Shown: positions 15,629 through 23,580 of the stretch, in pieces
Layout: the number at the start of each line of letters is the position of its first letter
Numbering within the stretch: position 1 is the first letter of the stretch
Translations under genes and position numbers: made by a program
NCBI RefSeq assembly: GCF_016863315.1
Contig: NZ_BOOQ01000023.1
Span: forward strand, 1-64,000
From: Planotetraspora silvatica
Lineage (GTDB): Bacteria > Actinomycetota > Actinomycetes > Streptosporangiales > Streptosporangiaceae
DNA length: 64,000 nt
Reading direction: 5' to 3'
Notes under the pieces: model-generated
Told to the model about the DNA's origin: nothing
The model's input: the letters and a program-made list of their open reading frames with translations, nothing else
Databases searched by the model: none

Positions 15629-16447
15629 CTATGCGGGGCGGGTGACGGCTTCCTGCAGTTCGGTCACCCAGGTCGCGGGGTCGCCGTCGCCGTACTTGAG
15701 GTAGACCTCGCGGGCGACGCCGGAGCTGCGATGGCCGTTGTCCTCCATCCACCTGGCGAGCTGCCCGTAAGTGCTGCTCACATCGTCCATCGGCCCGTGG
15801 TGGATGATCGTGGCCGCCTGCTCGATGGCGGGCAGGTCGACGACGTCGAAGTCATAGGACTTGCCCGGCTCCATGTTCACCGGGGCTCCGGCATGCACCC
15901 GCACGCCTTCGGGGACCGGCTCATAGTGGGCGACCGCCGGGCCAGTGATGACGAGTCCGGCTTCCCCCAGCCGTTTGGTCAGGTCCGCGTACAGAGCCTG
16001 GACCACGGGGCCGATCTTGCTGGACTCGTAGCTCTCCGCCGTATCGCTGAGCTCGGCGAGGCGGATCGCGGGGACACTCTTGATCACGACGTCTGCGGGC
16101 ATGACGCCCTCCGTTTCGATCATCCGGAGCCTCGCCTCGACCCTGGCCAGCCGCGCCGTGTCGTCGGCCACCTGAGCCTCCAGTTCCGCCTGGCGGAGCC
16201 GCAACATGCCGCGCAACTCGTCCAAGCCGACCTTCTCCTCGAGGATCTGCCCCACCTCATGGAGGCTGAGGCCGAGGTCCTTGAGCGCGAGCAGCCGGTT
16301 GAGCCGGGACAGCTGCCCCGCCTCGTAGTAGCGGTAGCCGGTGGCCTGGTCGACCCGGGCGGGCCGCAGCAGTCCGAGCGCGTCGTAGTGCCGCAACATG
16401 CGCACGGACACGCGGCCGAGGCGGGCGAAGTCTCCGATACTGAACAT
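15629..16447 (-). CDS. MerR family regulator with GyrI-like effector domain
   Basis: A 272-aa protein. Residues 1-70 form the MerR winged helix (MFSIGDFARLGRVSVRMLRHYDALGLL, then GYRYYEAGQLSRLNRL). A coiled-coil dimer helix spans about 75-115, followed by a GyrI/SOUL-like small-molecule-binding domain (about 120-270). This is the BmrR-type plan for sensing lipophilic drugs. A typical MerR operator lies in its own promoter (16467-16483), indicating autoregulation. A separate stand-alone GyrI-like protein lies 2 kb away at 18165. Confidence 0.92.
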   Translation of the reverse strand: MFSIGDFARLGRVSVRMLRHYDALGLLRPARVDQATGYRYYEAGQLSRLNRLLALKDLGLSLHEVGQILEEKVGLDELRGMLRLRQAELEAQVADDTARLARVEARLRMIETEGVMPADVVIKSVPAIRLAELSDTAESYESSKIGPVVQALYADLTKRLGEAGLVITGPAVAHYEPVPEGVRVHAGAPVNMEPGKSYDFDVVDLPAIEQAATIIHHGPMDDVSSTYGQLARWMEDNGHRSSGVAREVYLKYGDGDPATWVTELQEAVTRPA

Positions 16448-16457
16448 GACGCCTCCC

Positions 16458-16488
16458 GGTCTATGGCCTCACACTGTGTCAGGGTCAA
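16458..16488 (-). promoter_or_regulatory. MerR-type promoter and operator
   Basis: On the minus strand TTGACC (16488-16483) is the -35 element. CCTGACACAGTGTGAGG is a near-perfect 17-bp palindrome filling the spacer (16483-16467). A CATAGA (17-bp spacing) or TAGACC (19-bp spacing) -10 follows. Long spacers with an embedded dyad are the signature of MerR-activated promoters. Confidence 0.75.
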
Positions 16489-16572
16489 CCACGCCAGGAG
16501 CGACCTCCCGCCGCGGTCCACCGCGACCGGTCGGTACCGGGATCGGTTCGAGCGTCGCCCCGACTTCATGTC

Positions 16573-17886
16573 TCAGCCGCTGTGATCAGGCTTCCAGACC
16601 CCGTCGGGGCAGGTCCAGGACGCGGCGACGTCCGAGCCGGGAGACGACCTGAGGGCGACCGCCTCCAGGAACAGGCGTGCGCGTTCCGCGGCGGGAAGCC
16701 CGACGTGATCACGTGTTCTCACGGGGGGAGGGTCGTCGAGGAATCGCAGTATTCCGTCGCCGAACTCCGCGGGCTCACGGAACCCCGCCTCCATGTCTTC
16801 GAAGACACCGGGTGTCTCGCCGCGCAGAGAGCCGTCTCTCGCGACGACGGGAAGCCCCGCGAGGGACGCCTCCCACGCCGCGATCCCCTGGGTCTCCGTC
16901 ACCGAAGCGGTCGCGAACACGTTCACCCGGCGATAGAGGTCCATCAGGGCCCTGCGGCTCACGCCGCCCGTGATGACGAGGTTGGAGCCGAGGCGTTCCT
17001 TGGCGGCGTCCAGCCGGATTCCGGTGGCGCGATCCTTGCAGGGGCCGATGAGGATCAGCGTCGCGTCGCCACGCCGGGCCACCACGTGGTGAAACGCGTC
17101 CAGGAGGAAGTCGAGCCCCTTCTCCCGGCTCATGCGTCCGACATAGACGATGCGCGATCCCTGTGGACGACCTTCGACGGACGACCGGACGTCCTCCGGC
17201 AGCGTCTCCCCGCTGATCTCCGACGCCTCGACGCCCGTCGGCAGGATGAACACCGGGGATTCGATGCCCAGCAGGTCGGTGTACTGGGCCGTCTTCGCCG
17301 ACGGGACGATCAGCAGATCGGCCGCGCCGGCCCCTCTCGCGAGGATCTTCCGGAACGCATGAGGTTCCCGCCGGGCGCTCGCGGACAGGATCTCCCGCCG
17401 CGACGGGCGGTCCTGGTCGTTGTCCACGCTGAGAGCGGCCGGCAGGGCGAACAGCCACCCGAGCGGATACTTCTCGACGTAGGCCTCGAAATCGGTGTGC
17501 CAGGACAGAGCGGCGGGGATCCGGGTCCGGCGAGCTGCGCGGAGTGCCGCGACTCCCAGAGGGCCGATGGTCTGAATGGAGAGCACATCAGGGCGGAACT
17601 CCCGGATCCTCCGGGCGATCCACGCCACGGAGACCAGGGACAGCGGGTAGCCGTCCACTGGGGTCGGAAACGATCGCACATCCCAACGGACGACACCGCG
17701 TGTGTCCGTTCCGCTGGTGTTGCGCCGGCCAGGTGCGATGAGTGCGACGGCGCATTTCTCCTCGACGAGGCCACGGATCATCGAGTCGGTCGAGGAGGCT
17801 ATCCCGTCGGCGCGGGGGGCGACGGAATCCGTCACCACGAGAACGCGGCGCCTGGAATCGGCCAAATGGTCATCGCCGTCGGTCAC
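16573..17886 (-). CDS. Family 4-type (GT-B) glycosyltransferase
   Basis: About 437 aa from the GTG at 17886. The N-terminal Rossmann half starts with RRVLVVTDSVAPRADGIASS; the C-terminal half has SRIVYVGRMSREKGLDFLLDAF and TETQGIAAWEASLAGLPVVA, the nucleotide-sugar-binding EX7E-like region of GT4 enzymes (E in the TETQG and EAS motifs). It resembles mannosyltransferases or phosphatidylinositol mannosyltransferases that act on membrane lipids or envelope polymers; acceptor unknown. A frame from 18180 is open but would include the 33-bp repeat array. The GTG at 17886, preceded by GAGGG, is the better start. Confidence 0.82.
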   Translation of the reverse strand: MTDGDDHLADSRRRVLVVTDSVAPRADGIASSTDSMIRGLVEEKCAVALIAPGRRNTSGTDTRGVVRWDVRSFPTPVDGYPLSLVSVAWIARRIREFRPDVLSIQTIGPLGVAALRAARRTRIPAALSWHTDFEAYVEKYPLGWLFALPAALSVDNDQDRPSRREILSASARREPHAFRKILARGAGAADLLIVPSAKTAQYTDLLGIESPVFILPTGVEASEISGETLPEDVRSSVEGRPQGSRIVYVGRMSREKGLDFLLDAFHHVVARRGDATLILIGPCKDRATGIRLDAAKERLGSNLVITGGVSRRALMDLYRRVNVFATASVTETQGIAAWEASLAGLPVVARDGSLRGETPGVFEDMEAGFREPAEFGDGILRFLDDPPPVRTRDHVGLPAAERARLFLEAVALRSSPGSDVAASWTCPDGVWKPDHSG

Positions 17887-18000
17887 GGTGACTACATCCC
17901 TCGATCGGGGGCGGATGTTGTCAGATCGAACGATCAACTCCCTGGGATCGTAGCCGTTCGCCCGTCGCCACGAAGGCGGCCGCGGCGTCGTCCGGGGTTC

Positions 18001-18095
18001 GCTGACGGCATCAAGAGTTTTCCCGCGGGGACGGCTGACGGCATCAGGAGTTTTCCCGCGGGGCCGGCTGACGGCATCGGGAGTTTCCCGGCCGG
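18001..18095. repeat. 33-bp tandem repeat, three copies
   Basis: Units begin GCTGACGGCATC at 18001, 18034 and 18067; the third unit is slightly shorter and diverged. The period is a multiple of three and the units stay open on the minus strand (reading TPDAVSRPRGK), but they lie upstream of the likely glycosyltransferase start, in its 5' leader. Confidence 0.85.
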
Positions 18096-18164
18096 ATCCG
18101 GGGCATCGGTGGCATTCTGACCGAAGCCCCGGAGATCCTTCGGGCGTGAGCCGGGAGGACGCGG

Positions 18165-18656
18165 ATGTCGCAACCCACACTCGTTGCCCGTGCCGAGCAG
18201 CCGTACGTGGCGATCAGGCGCCAGGTCACCATGGACACCATCGCCGAGATCGCCGACCGTTTTCCTGAGATCTTCGGCTGGATGGCCGCACGCGGGCTCG
18301 CGCCGGCAGGAGCTCCCTTCTTCAGGTTCAACGTCATCGACATGGACGGGATCCTGGAGATGGAGGCGGGCGTGCCCGTGACGGACGTCGTGCCGGGCGA
18401 CGGCGTGATCCTTTCGGGGGTGCTGCCCGCGGGACGTTATGTCAGCGTCACCCATGTCGGCCACCCCGACGACCTGATGGACGTCACCGCGGAACTACTG
18501 CGATGGGCCGCGGAGCGCGACCTGCGGTGGGACATGGCGCCGACCTCCGAGGGCGAGCGGTGGGGGTGCAGGCTCGAGCTGTACAAGACCGATCCCGCGG
18601 TGGAGCCCGACATGGGCAAGTGGGAGACCGAGCTCGCCTTCCGGCTGGACGACTGA
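18165..18656 (+). CDS. GyrI-like small-molecule-binding domain protein
   Basis: A 163-aa stand-alone GyrI-like/effector-binding protein: YVAIRRQVTMDTIAEIADRFPEIFGWMA at the front, AGAPFFRFNVIDMDGILEMEAGVPV in the middle and LPAGRYVSVTHVGHPDDL later. Such proteins bind hydrophobic drugs or gyrase-directed toxins. It is flanked by two tandem repeat arrays (18001-18095 and 18674-18745). GGGAGGACGCGG upstream of the ATG is a reasonable ribosome site. Confidence 0.85.
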   Translation: MSQPTLVARAEQPYVAIRRQVTMDTIAEIADRFPEIFGWMAARGLAPAGAPFFRFNVIDMDGILEMEAGVPVTDVVPGDGVILSGVLPAGRYVSVTHVGHPDDLMDVTAELLRWAAERDLRWDMAPTSEGERWGCRLELYKTDPAVEPDMGKWETELAFRLDD

Positions 18657-18673
18657 CCGCGTCTTCCGCCGTG

Positions 18674-18745
18674 CCGGTCCAGACGCCGGTTCAGGCGTCA
18701 GTCCAGACATCGGTCCAGGCGTCGGTCCAGACGCCGGTTCAGGCC
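18674..18745. repeat. 12-bp tandem repeat, six copies
   Basis: Six head-to-tail units of consensus YCGGTYCAGRCG start 17 nt after the stop codon of the GyrI-like gene. Adjacent units differ by one to three bases, so the array is old or drifting. It lies in the spacer before the ECF sigma gene. Confidence 0.85.
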
Positions 18746-18868
18746 ATGCGGGCTTTCGGCGTGCCGAGATTCTGCGGGGTCTGCGAGAAATGATGGGTTC
18801 GGTCCGCACATAGGGAGGGTGTCCGCATTTCGCGCTGACACAAGGGAGACCTCTCGTGGGAACCGCCC

Positions 18869-19417
18869 ATGGATGACGAACGGCCGGCCAGATTCGAGGC
18901 CGTTTACAAAGGGGCGTACGGCCAGATCACGGCCTACGCCGCGCGCCGCTGCGATTCGCCGCAGGACGCGGCGGACGTGGTGGCGGAGACCTTCGCCATC
19001 GCCTGGCGGCGGATCGACGAAATGCCGCGGGGACAAGAGGCCACACTCTGGCTGTACGGCGTCGCTCGAAACGTGCTGTCCAACCACCGGCGCGGTGAGG
19101 TGCGCCGCCAGGCGCGCAGTGCCGAACTCGACGCCGAGATGGCCGACCTCTACGGGAACTCCCCGGACAGCGGACTAGAGCTGGCGGCGATCGCCCAGGT
19201 GTTCCGCACCCTGCCTGATGACGACCGTGAGCTGCTGTCACTGGTCGCGTGGGAGGGCCTGGACCGTCAGGAGATCGCCACGGCTCTCGGGCTGTCCCGC
19301 AACGCCGTACGCATCAGGCTCCATCGCGCCCGCGGGCGCTTCTCACGCGCGCTCACCGAGGCGGGCGTGTGCGTCACCTCCGAGAGCCGGCTGGTCCCGG
19401 CGGAGAGGCCACTGTGA
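18869..19417 (+). CDS. ECF RNA polymerase sigma factor
   Basis: A 182-aa sigma factor. Region 2: FEAVYKGAYGQITAYAARRC, then AADVVAETFAIAWRRI. Region 4: FRTLPDDDRELLSLVAWEGLDRQEIATALGLSRNAVRIRLHRARGRF. It is coupled by a GTGA overlap to the following membrane protein, which is its likely controller. GTCCGCA is repeated upstream (near 18803 and 18832) and might be part of an autoregulated promoter. Confidence 0.9.
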   Translation: MDDERPARFEAVYKGAYGQITAYAARRCDSPQDAADVVAETFAIAWRRIDEMPRGQEATLWLYGVARNVLSNHRRGEVRRQARSAELDAEMADLYGNSPDSGLELAAIAQVFRTLPDDDRELLSLVAWEGLDRQEIATALGLSRNAVRIRLHRARGRFSRALTEAGVCVTSESRLVPAERPL

Positions 19418-20328
19418 CAGACATCGAAATCCTGATGAGATCGCTGCCCCGGGTTCAGCCCGGAAGGCCGGGAGGCCGCCCGTCCGACGCGGGGGCGCGG
19501 ACGTTGCTGGCCTCGATCATGGAGGAGGAGCCCGTCGCGGCCGTCGTGGAGCCGCGGCGCCGGTACGGCTTCCGCCGCCTGGCCGTGAGCCTGGCCGCCG
19601 CCGCACTGCTCGCCACGGGCATCGTCGTCGGTCCGAGCCTGTTGCAGGACGGCGGCGGGGCTGCGAGTTCCTACGCCAGCTCGGAGATCGAGATCCAGCG
19701 GGAGGGGGACGAGTACGTCGCCCGCATCAAGGATCCCTTCGCCGACCACCAGAAGTTCAGCAAGGCGTTCCAGGCGGTCGGCCTGGATGTGGAACTGCTC
19801 ATCGTCCCCGTCCCCCCAAGCCAGGTGGGGTTGGTCGTCTCGGCGGGCTTCGAGACCGAAGCCGGGGTGACGACGAAGACGACCTCGGCGATGGTGGACC
19901 GGGACGAGCAGGTGTGCAAGGCAGGGGAGAAGGGCTGCTATCTGCTGCTCCGGCTTCCGGCCGACCTGACGGGGAGGTCATGGTTCAAGCTGGGACGCCA
20001 GGCTCGGCCGGGTGAGACCTACGACAACCCGGGGCGTGCCACAGCCGCGGGGGAGGATCTCGCCGGAGCCGAGGTGCACGGACGCCCGGTCGGCCAGGTC
20101 ATGACCGAGGTGCGTAAGCGGGGTCTGACCGTCGCGTTCGCTCTCGTGGAACCTGTCGGACCCGGCAAGGGCTACTCGCTGGCGCCCCTGGCGGCCGACC
20201 AGGTGGGAGATGACTGGACCGTCTGGGAGGCCGAGTCGTTCAGCGCGGGGGCGGTGCGGTTGCTGGTCACCCGCGAACATCTGAACTACAACCCGATCTA
20301 TGGCACGGACGTCCAGCCGGAATCCTGA
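19414..20328 (+). CDS. Single-pass membrane partner of the ECF sigma factor
   Basis: A 304-aa protein: about 45 cytoplasmic residues, one transmembrane helix (LAVSLAAAALLATGIVVGPSL, about residues 50-70), then an extracytoplasmic domain without a recognised fold, with a short CKAGEKGC cysteine pair. The GTG at 19414 overlaps the sigma stop. Position and topology suggest an anti-sigma or sensor role, although it lacks a zinc-finger anti-sigma motif and is less like the three CU044_5270-type partners in this window. Confidence 0.78.
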   Translation: MTDIEILMRSLPRVQPGRPGGRPSDAGARTLLASIMEEEPVAAVVEPRRRYGFRRLAVSLAAAALLATGIVVGPSLLQDGGGAASSYASSEIEIQREGDEYVARIKDPFADHQKFSKAFQAVGLDVELLIVPVPPSQVGLVVSAGFETEAGVTTKTTSAMVDRDEQVCKAGEKGCYLLLRLPADLTGRSWFKLGRQARPGETYDNPGRATAAGEDLAGAEVHGRPVGQVMTEVRKRGLTVAFALVEPVGPGKGYSLAPLAADQVGDDWTVWEAESFSAGAVRLLVTREHLNYNPIYGTDVQPES

Positions 20329-20345
20329 CGCCGGGGGCCTCACAT

Positions 20346-20387
20346 CTCGCCGTGTCCCGTACGGCAGGCCGTACGGGACACGGCGAG
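20346..20387. terminator. Perfect 20-bp stem hairpin between convergent genes
   Basis: A 20-bp arm beginning CTCGCCGTGTCC (20346-20365) is exactly complementary to 20368-20387, leaving only AG between the arms. It follows the stop at 20328 on the plus strand and is 70 nt past the stop of the phosphatase gene on the minus strand, so it can serve both transcripts. Confidence 0.8.
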
Positions 20388-20457
20388 GTCGCGGGTGTCA
20401 GCGCCGTTGCCACGACAGGTCGGTGGTGGACCGTCCGGCGTCGGCGGCCGGTTCAGG

Positions 20458-20904
20458 TCAGGACGCGGCGGAGGTGGAGAACCACGCCACCCAGCGACGT
20501 TGCCAGGGCGTTTCGACCGCCCGGTGGTGGTAGTTCGCCCGGGTCCACCTGACCGCATCACGGGGTGAAAGACCTGTGCGGGTGGCCAGGCAGGCGATGG
20601 CGGTGCCGGTCCGGCCGATGCCTCCGTTGCAGGCGACTTCGACGCCGAGGCCGGATCGTGCGCGGTCGTGCAGCCCGATGATGGAACGGGCGGCGGCGTC
20701 CCGGTCCAGGGGGAGCAGGAAGTCCGGCCAGGAGACCCACTCGTGCGGCCAGGTCAAGGCCGCCTCGTGGCGCCGCCGGAGGATGGCGGCGCCGAGGTAG
20801 AGGCCGAAGTCGGGTACGGGGCCGTCGGGCTGGGGATCGCGTAGTCCGCGACCGCGGATCCAGACGCCGTCGGGCAACTGGACCGAACCTGGGAGCGATG
20901 CCAT
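20458..20904 (-). CDS. Protein-tyrosine/dual-specificity phosphatase-like protein
   Basis: A 148-aa protein. The P-loop VACNGGIGRTGTAIACL contains the CX5R(T) catalytic motif of cysteine-dependent phosphatases (C, GIGR, T). A WPDF segment about 25 residues before the P-loop region may supply the general acid. Bacterial proteins of this size often act as small tyrosine phosphatases or phosphatase-like regulators. The ATG at 20904 is used because it has GGAG upstream; a frame from 20982 has no ribosome site. Confidence 0.82.
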   Translation of the reverse strand: MASLPGSVQLPDGVWIRGRGLRDPQPDGPVPDFGLYLGAAILRRRHEAALTWPHEWVSWPDFLLPLDRDAAARSIIGLHDRARSGLGVEVACNGGIGRTGTAIACLATRTGLSPRDAVRWTRANYHHRAVETPWQRRWVAWFSTSAAS

Positions 20905-21055
20905 GCGCTTACGGCTCCGTCCTTCTACGGTCGTTCGCGACGTCCGGTCGTCCCCGGCGCCGTCGTCCGCCGAGACCCGCAAGTATCCCGATCGTCTCAG
21001 CCCGCGTCCACGCGACGGGGAGGCACGGATCCGTCGCAGTGCCGGATCCGGATCC

Positions 21056-22072
21056 TCAGGAGGTCTGGCCTGCCCGGTCCACGATCGCGATCTTGAGGAC
21101 CGCGGTGGAGTCGAGCACCTGACCGGCCTTGAGCCCGTCCTGGTTCCGAACCTGGGTCGAGCGCTCGCCGAGGAAGGCGTGGGTGCGCGCGTCGAAGATC
21201 AGCTCGGTCCTGGATCCCTGCACCTGGGTCAGCGCCACCGCGACCCCGGTACGGCCCGCCTCGTCCGTCACCTCGCCGACCACCGTCACCCCCGGAATCC
21301 TCGCCACCGCGTCGAACACCGCGGCCAGCGAGGCGGGAGCGATGTACGCCTCGCGGATCAGGTCGCCTGCCGCGTTGAACGCGTCCTGGTCCCGGGGATT
21401 CCTGGTGTCGCCGCCGGCCCGGCGGAGTTCGGCCAGCATGCCGTCCGCGTCCGTCGGCAGATCCCTCCTGTAGTGGGCCTCCGGCTCGCAGGGCTGGGTG
21501 CCCACCTTCCCGCCCTTGTCCCAGACGCGGATCCCGTCGCGGCAACCCGGCATCTCCATGACCTTCGCCGTGCCGCCGCCGGACCCCGGCCGCTCACGGA
21601 TCATTCCGTCCTGCGTGCCGTCGACCGACAACCAGGCCTGGCGCCGCTGGGAGATGACGGTCATGTCTCCCGGGCCGCTGCCCTGCCCCTGGGACATCCC
21701 GATCGCCGTGGTGATCGACTCCGCGTAGACGAACTGGTCGCCCCGGACCGCCACCGCCGGCCGGTTCCGCGCCTCCGACGCGGCGCCCTGCAGGATCCGC
21801 ACCGCCGCCGAGGCGGTCGACGCCGGCGGGTTCCCGCCGACGTTCACCACCTGGGTCGTCAGCACACCGGCCGTCAGTGCAGCGGCCAGGCCACCCGCCG
21901 CGGCGATCCGCCAGCCCATCGTGGGCATCGTCAACCGCGGCAGCCGGAACCCGGCGCGGCCCGTCTCCCGGGCCGTCTCGGCCAGCACCCGCCGCCTGAG
22001 CCGCTCGGGCGGGGAGGCGGAGGCCGGATCCAGTGCCGTGCCCAGGTCGTCCAGAGTCTTCAGCTCGTTCAT
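21056..22072 (-). CDS. CU044_5270-type membrane partner of an ECF sigma factor
   Basis: A 338-aa protein starting MNELKTLDDLGTALDP, with a transmembrane helix (about residues 55-75, GWRIAAAGGLAAALTAGVLTT). A large outer domain ends in VTDEAGRTGVAVALTQ...TELIFDARTHAFLGE, the same C-terminal pattern seen at 3430 and 42395. Start and coupling are fixed by the ATGA overlap with the sigma gene. Its role is inferred as signal reception and control of the paired sigma factor. Confidence 0.85.
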   Translation of the reverse strand: MNELKTLDDLGTALDPASASPPERLRRRVLAETARETGRAGFRLPRLTMPTMGWRIAAAGGLAAALTAGVLTTQVVNVGGNPPASTASAAVRILQGAASEARNRPAVAVRGDQFVYAESITTAIGMSQGQGSGPGDMTVISQRRQAWLSVDGTQDGMIRERPGSGGGTAKVMEMPGCRDGIRVWDKGGKVGTQPCEPEAHYRRDLPTDADGMLAELRRAGGDTRNPRDQDAFNAAGDLIREAYIAPASLAAVFDAVARIPGVTVVGEVTDEAGRTGVAVALTQVQGSRTELIFDARTHAFLGERSTQVRNQDGLKAGQVLDSTAVLKIAIVDRAGQTS

Positions 22073-22653
22073 CGAACCTCCTCGATCGCTGTGGTGGGGT
22101 TGCTTCCGCCGAGTGCTTCCCGGACCCGCCGCCGCGCCCGGTGCAGTCGTGAGCGGACCGTGCCGATCTTGATCTGCAACGTCTCGGCGACCTCCTCGTA
22201 CGTGAACTGACTCCAGGCGACGAGCAGCAGCACGTCGCGGTCGGCGGGGGACAGCCGTCCCACGGCCTGGGCCAGCGGGCCGCGCAGCGCCTGGGCGGTC
22301 ACGGCGGCGGCGACCTGGTCGGCGAATCCGTCCACGACCTCGCCGGAGCCGGACCGGGCCAGCGTCCGGTAACGGGCCTCCTCGGCCCGCCGCCGCCGGG
22401 CGATCTCCCTGGTGACGATGCCGAACAGCCACGGCCGGGCGTCCGGCCTGCTGAGGTCGTACTTCCGGCGTTGCCGGAACGCCGCGAGGAAGGTCTCGGC
22501 GACGACGTCCTCGGCATGCTCAGGGCCGACCCGGCGATAGGCGTACCGGTAGAGCTGGGCCGAATACCGGTCGTACAGCACGGCGAACTTCTCGGTGTCC
22601 CGCCAGGACGCCTCGATGACGGCGGCGTCATCCGCGTCCCGCGTCACCGCCAT
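22069..22653 (-). CDS. ECF RNA polymerase sigma factor
   Basis: A 194-aa sigma factor from the ATG at 22653. Region 2: FAVLYDRYSAQLYRYAYRRVG, then AEDVVAETFLAAFRQR. Region 4: VGRLSPADRDVLLLVAWSQFTYEEVAETLQIKIGTVRSRLHRARRRV. A longer frame to 22887 or an ATG at 22716 is open but has no ribosome site. The ATG at 22653 sits 2 nt after the stop of a short leader ORF that has a strong GGAGG, so translation probably depends on coupling. It overlaps the membrane partner gene by 4 nt. Confidence 0.87.
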   Translation of the reverse strand: MAVTRDADDAAVIEASWRDTEKFAVLYDRYSAQLYRYAYRRVGPEHAEDVVAETFLAAFRQRRKYDLSRPDARPWLFGIVTREIARRRRAEEARYRTLARSGSGEVVDGFADQVAAAVTAQALRGPLAQAVGRLSPADRDVLLLVAWSQFTYEEVAETLQIKIGTVRSRLHRARRRVREALGGSNPTTAIEEVR

Positions 22654-22655
22654 CG

Positions 22656-22691
22656 TCACCACAGCGGAGCGGCCTGATGTAACCGGTTCAT
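22656..22691 (-). CDS. Possible 11-codon leader peptide before the sigma gene
   Basis: ATG at 22691 is preceded by GGAGG with a 6-nt spacer, the best ribosome site in this region, and encodes MNRLHQAAPLW before a TGA at 22658-22656. The sigma gene ATG begins 2 nt later in another frame. This arrangement fits a translated leader that couples or controls sigma synthesis. It is short, so chance cannot be ruled out. Confidence 0.45.
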   Translation of the reverse strand: MNRLHQAAPLW

Positions 22692-22947
22692 TGACTTCCT
22701 CCCGTCGTCGCGACATCGGACACCCATGTCTCTGCGGCAGGGCGGTTTCGAGTTCACGCGGATCGTCTGCTCGGCAGCGGGCCGGAGATCCGCGTCGCGG
22801 CGCGAGGAAGGACGACGACCGGGCCGGACGTGAGCGTGCCGTGGGCGTGGATTCGTGGAGATGACCCGGTCCACGGTCGTCCCGCATGGCACGGGGGAGT
22901 TCGGGCAGGCTCAGCCGTACGGCCCGGGGCCAGCCGTCCAGGCGGGC

Positions 22948-23580
22948 TCAGCCGAGGATGCCCCGCTCGTAGGCGACCGCGACGGCCGCGGCCCGGTCCT
23001 TGACCCCCAGCTTCCCGTAGAGATGGGTGAGATGGGTCTTGACGGTCGCCTCGCTGATGAACAGCACAGCGGCGATCTCACGGTTGGACGTGCCCTTGGC
23101 GACGAGGATGAGCACCTCACGTTCGCGGGTGCTCAGGGGCTCGTTGCCCGGGGCTCTCACGCGCGAGACCAGGCGTGAGGCGATGGCCGGCGACAACACC
23201 GTCTTGCCTTCCGCGGCCGCCCGCACGGCGGTGAACAGCTCGTCGCGCGGCGCGTCCTTGAGCAGGTAGCCGGTGGCGCCCGCCTCGATCGCGGGAAGAG
23301 TGTCGGAGTCCGTGTCGTACGTGGTGAGCACGAGCACCTCGCAGCGCAGGCCGCGGCGGGTCAGCTCGGCGATGGCGTCGACACCGCCGCCGCCCGGCAT
23401 CCGCAGGTCCATCAGGACCACGTCGGGGTCGAGCATCGCGGCGAGCGCGACCGCTTCGGCTCCGTCGGAGGCCTCGCCGAGGACCTCGAAGTCGGGAGAT
23501 GCGGCGAACATGCCGCGCAGCCCGTTACGCACGACGGGATGGTCGTCGACGATCAGGAGGGTGATGGTGCGCTCAGCCAT
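22948..23580 (-). CDS. NarL/LuxR family response regulator
   Basis: A 210-aa response regulator. The receiver domain has the acidic pocket IVDDH (12-14), phospho-acceptor Asp58 (VVLMDLRMP) and Lys in YLLKDA. The output domain is a LuxR-type helix-turn-helix (LSTREREVLILVAKGTSNREIAAVLFISEATVKTHL). Its start overlaps the histidine kinase stop by 8 nt. As the last gene of an ABC exporter/kinase/regulator operon it most likely controls that operon in response to a membrane-active compound. Confidence 0.93.
   Translation of the reverse strand: MAERTITLLIVDDHPVVRNGLRGMFAASPDFEVLGEASDGAEAVALAAMLDPDVVLMDLRMPGGGGVDAIAELTRRGLRCEVLVLTTYDTDSDTLPAIEAGATGYLLKDAPRDELFTAVRAAAEGKTVLSPAIASRLVSRVRAPGNEPLSTREREVLILVAKGTSNREIAAVLFISEATVKTHLTHLYGKLGVKDRAAAVAVAYERGILG

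Noticed and set aside
18001-18745. Possible CRISPR array
   Set aside because: Repeats are directly adjacent without unique spacers, unit lengths are 33 and 12 bp, and no cas1/cas2 is present. The Cas4-like nuclease at 13189 belongs to a helicase operon instead.
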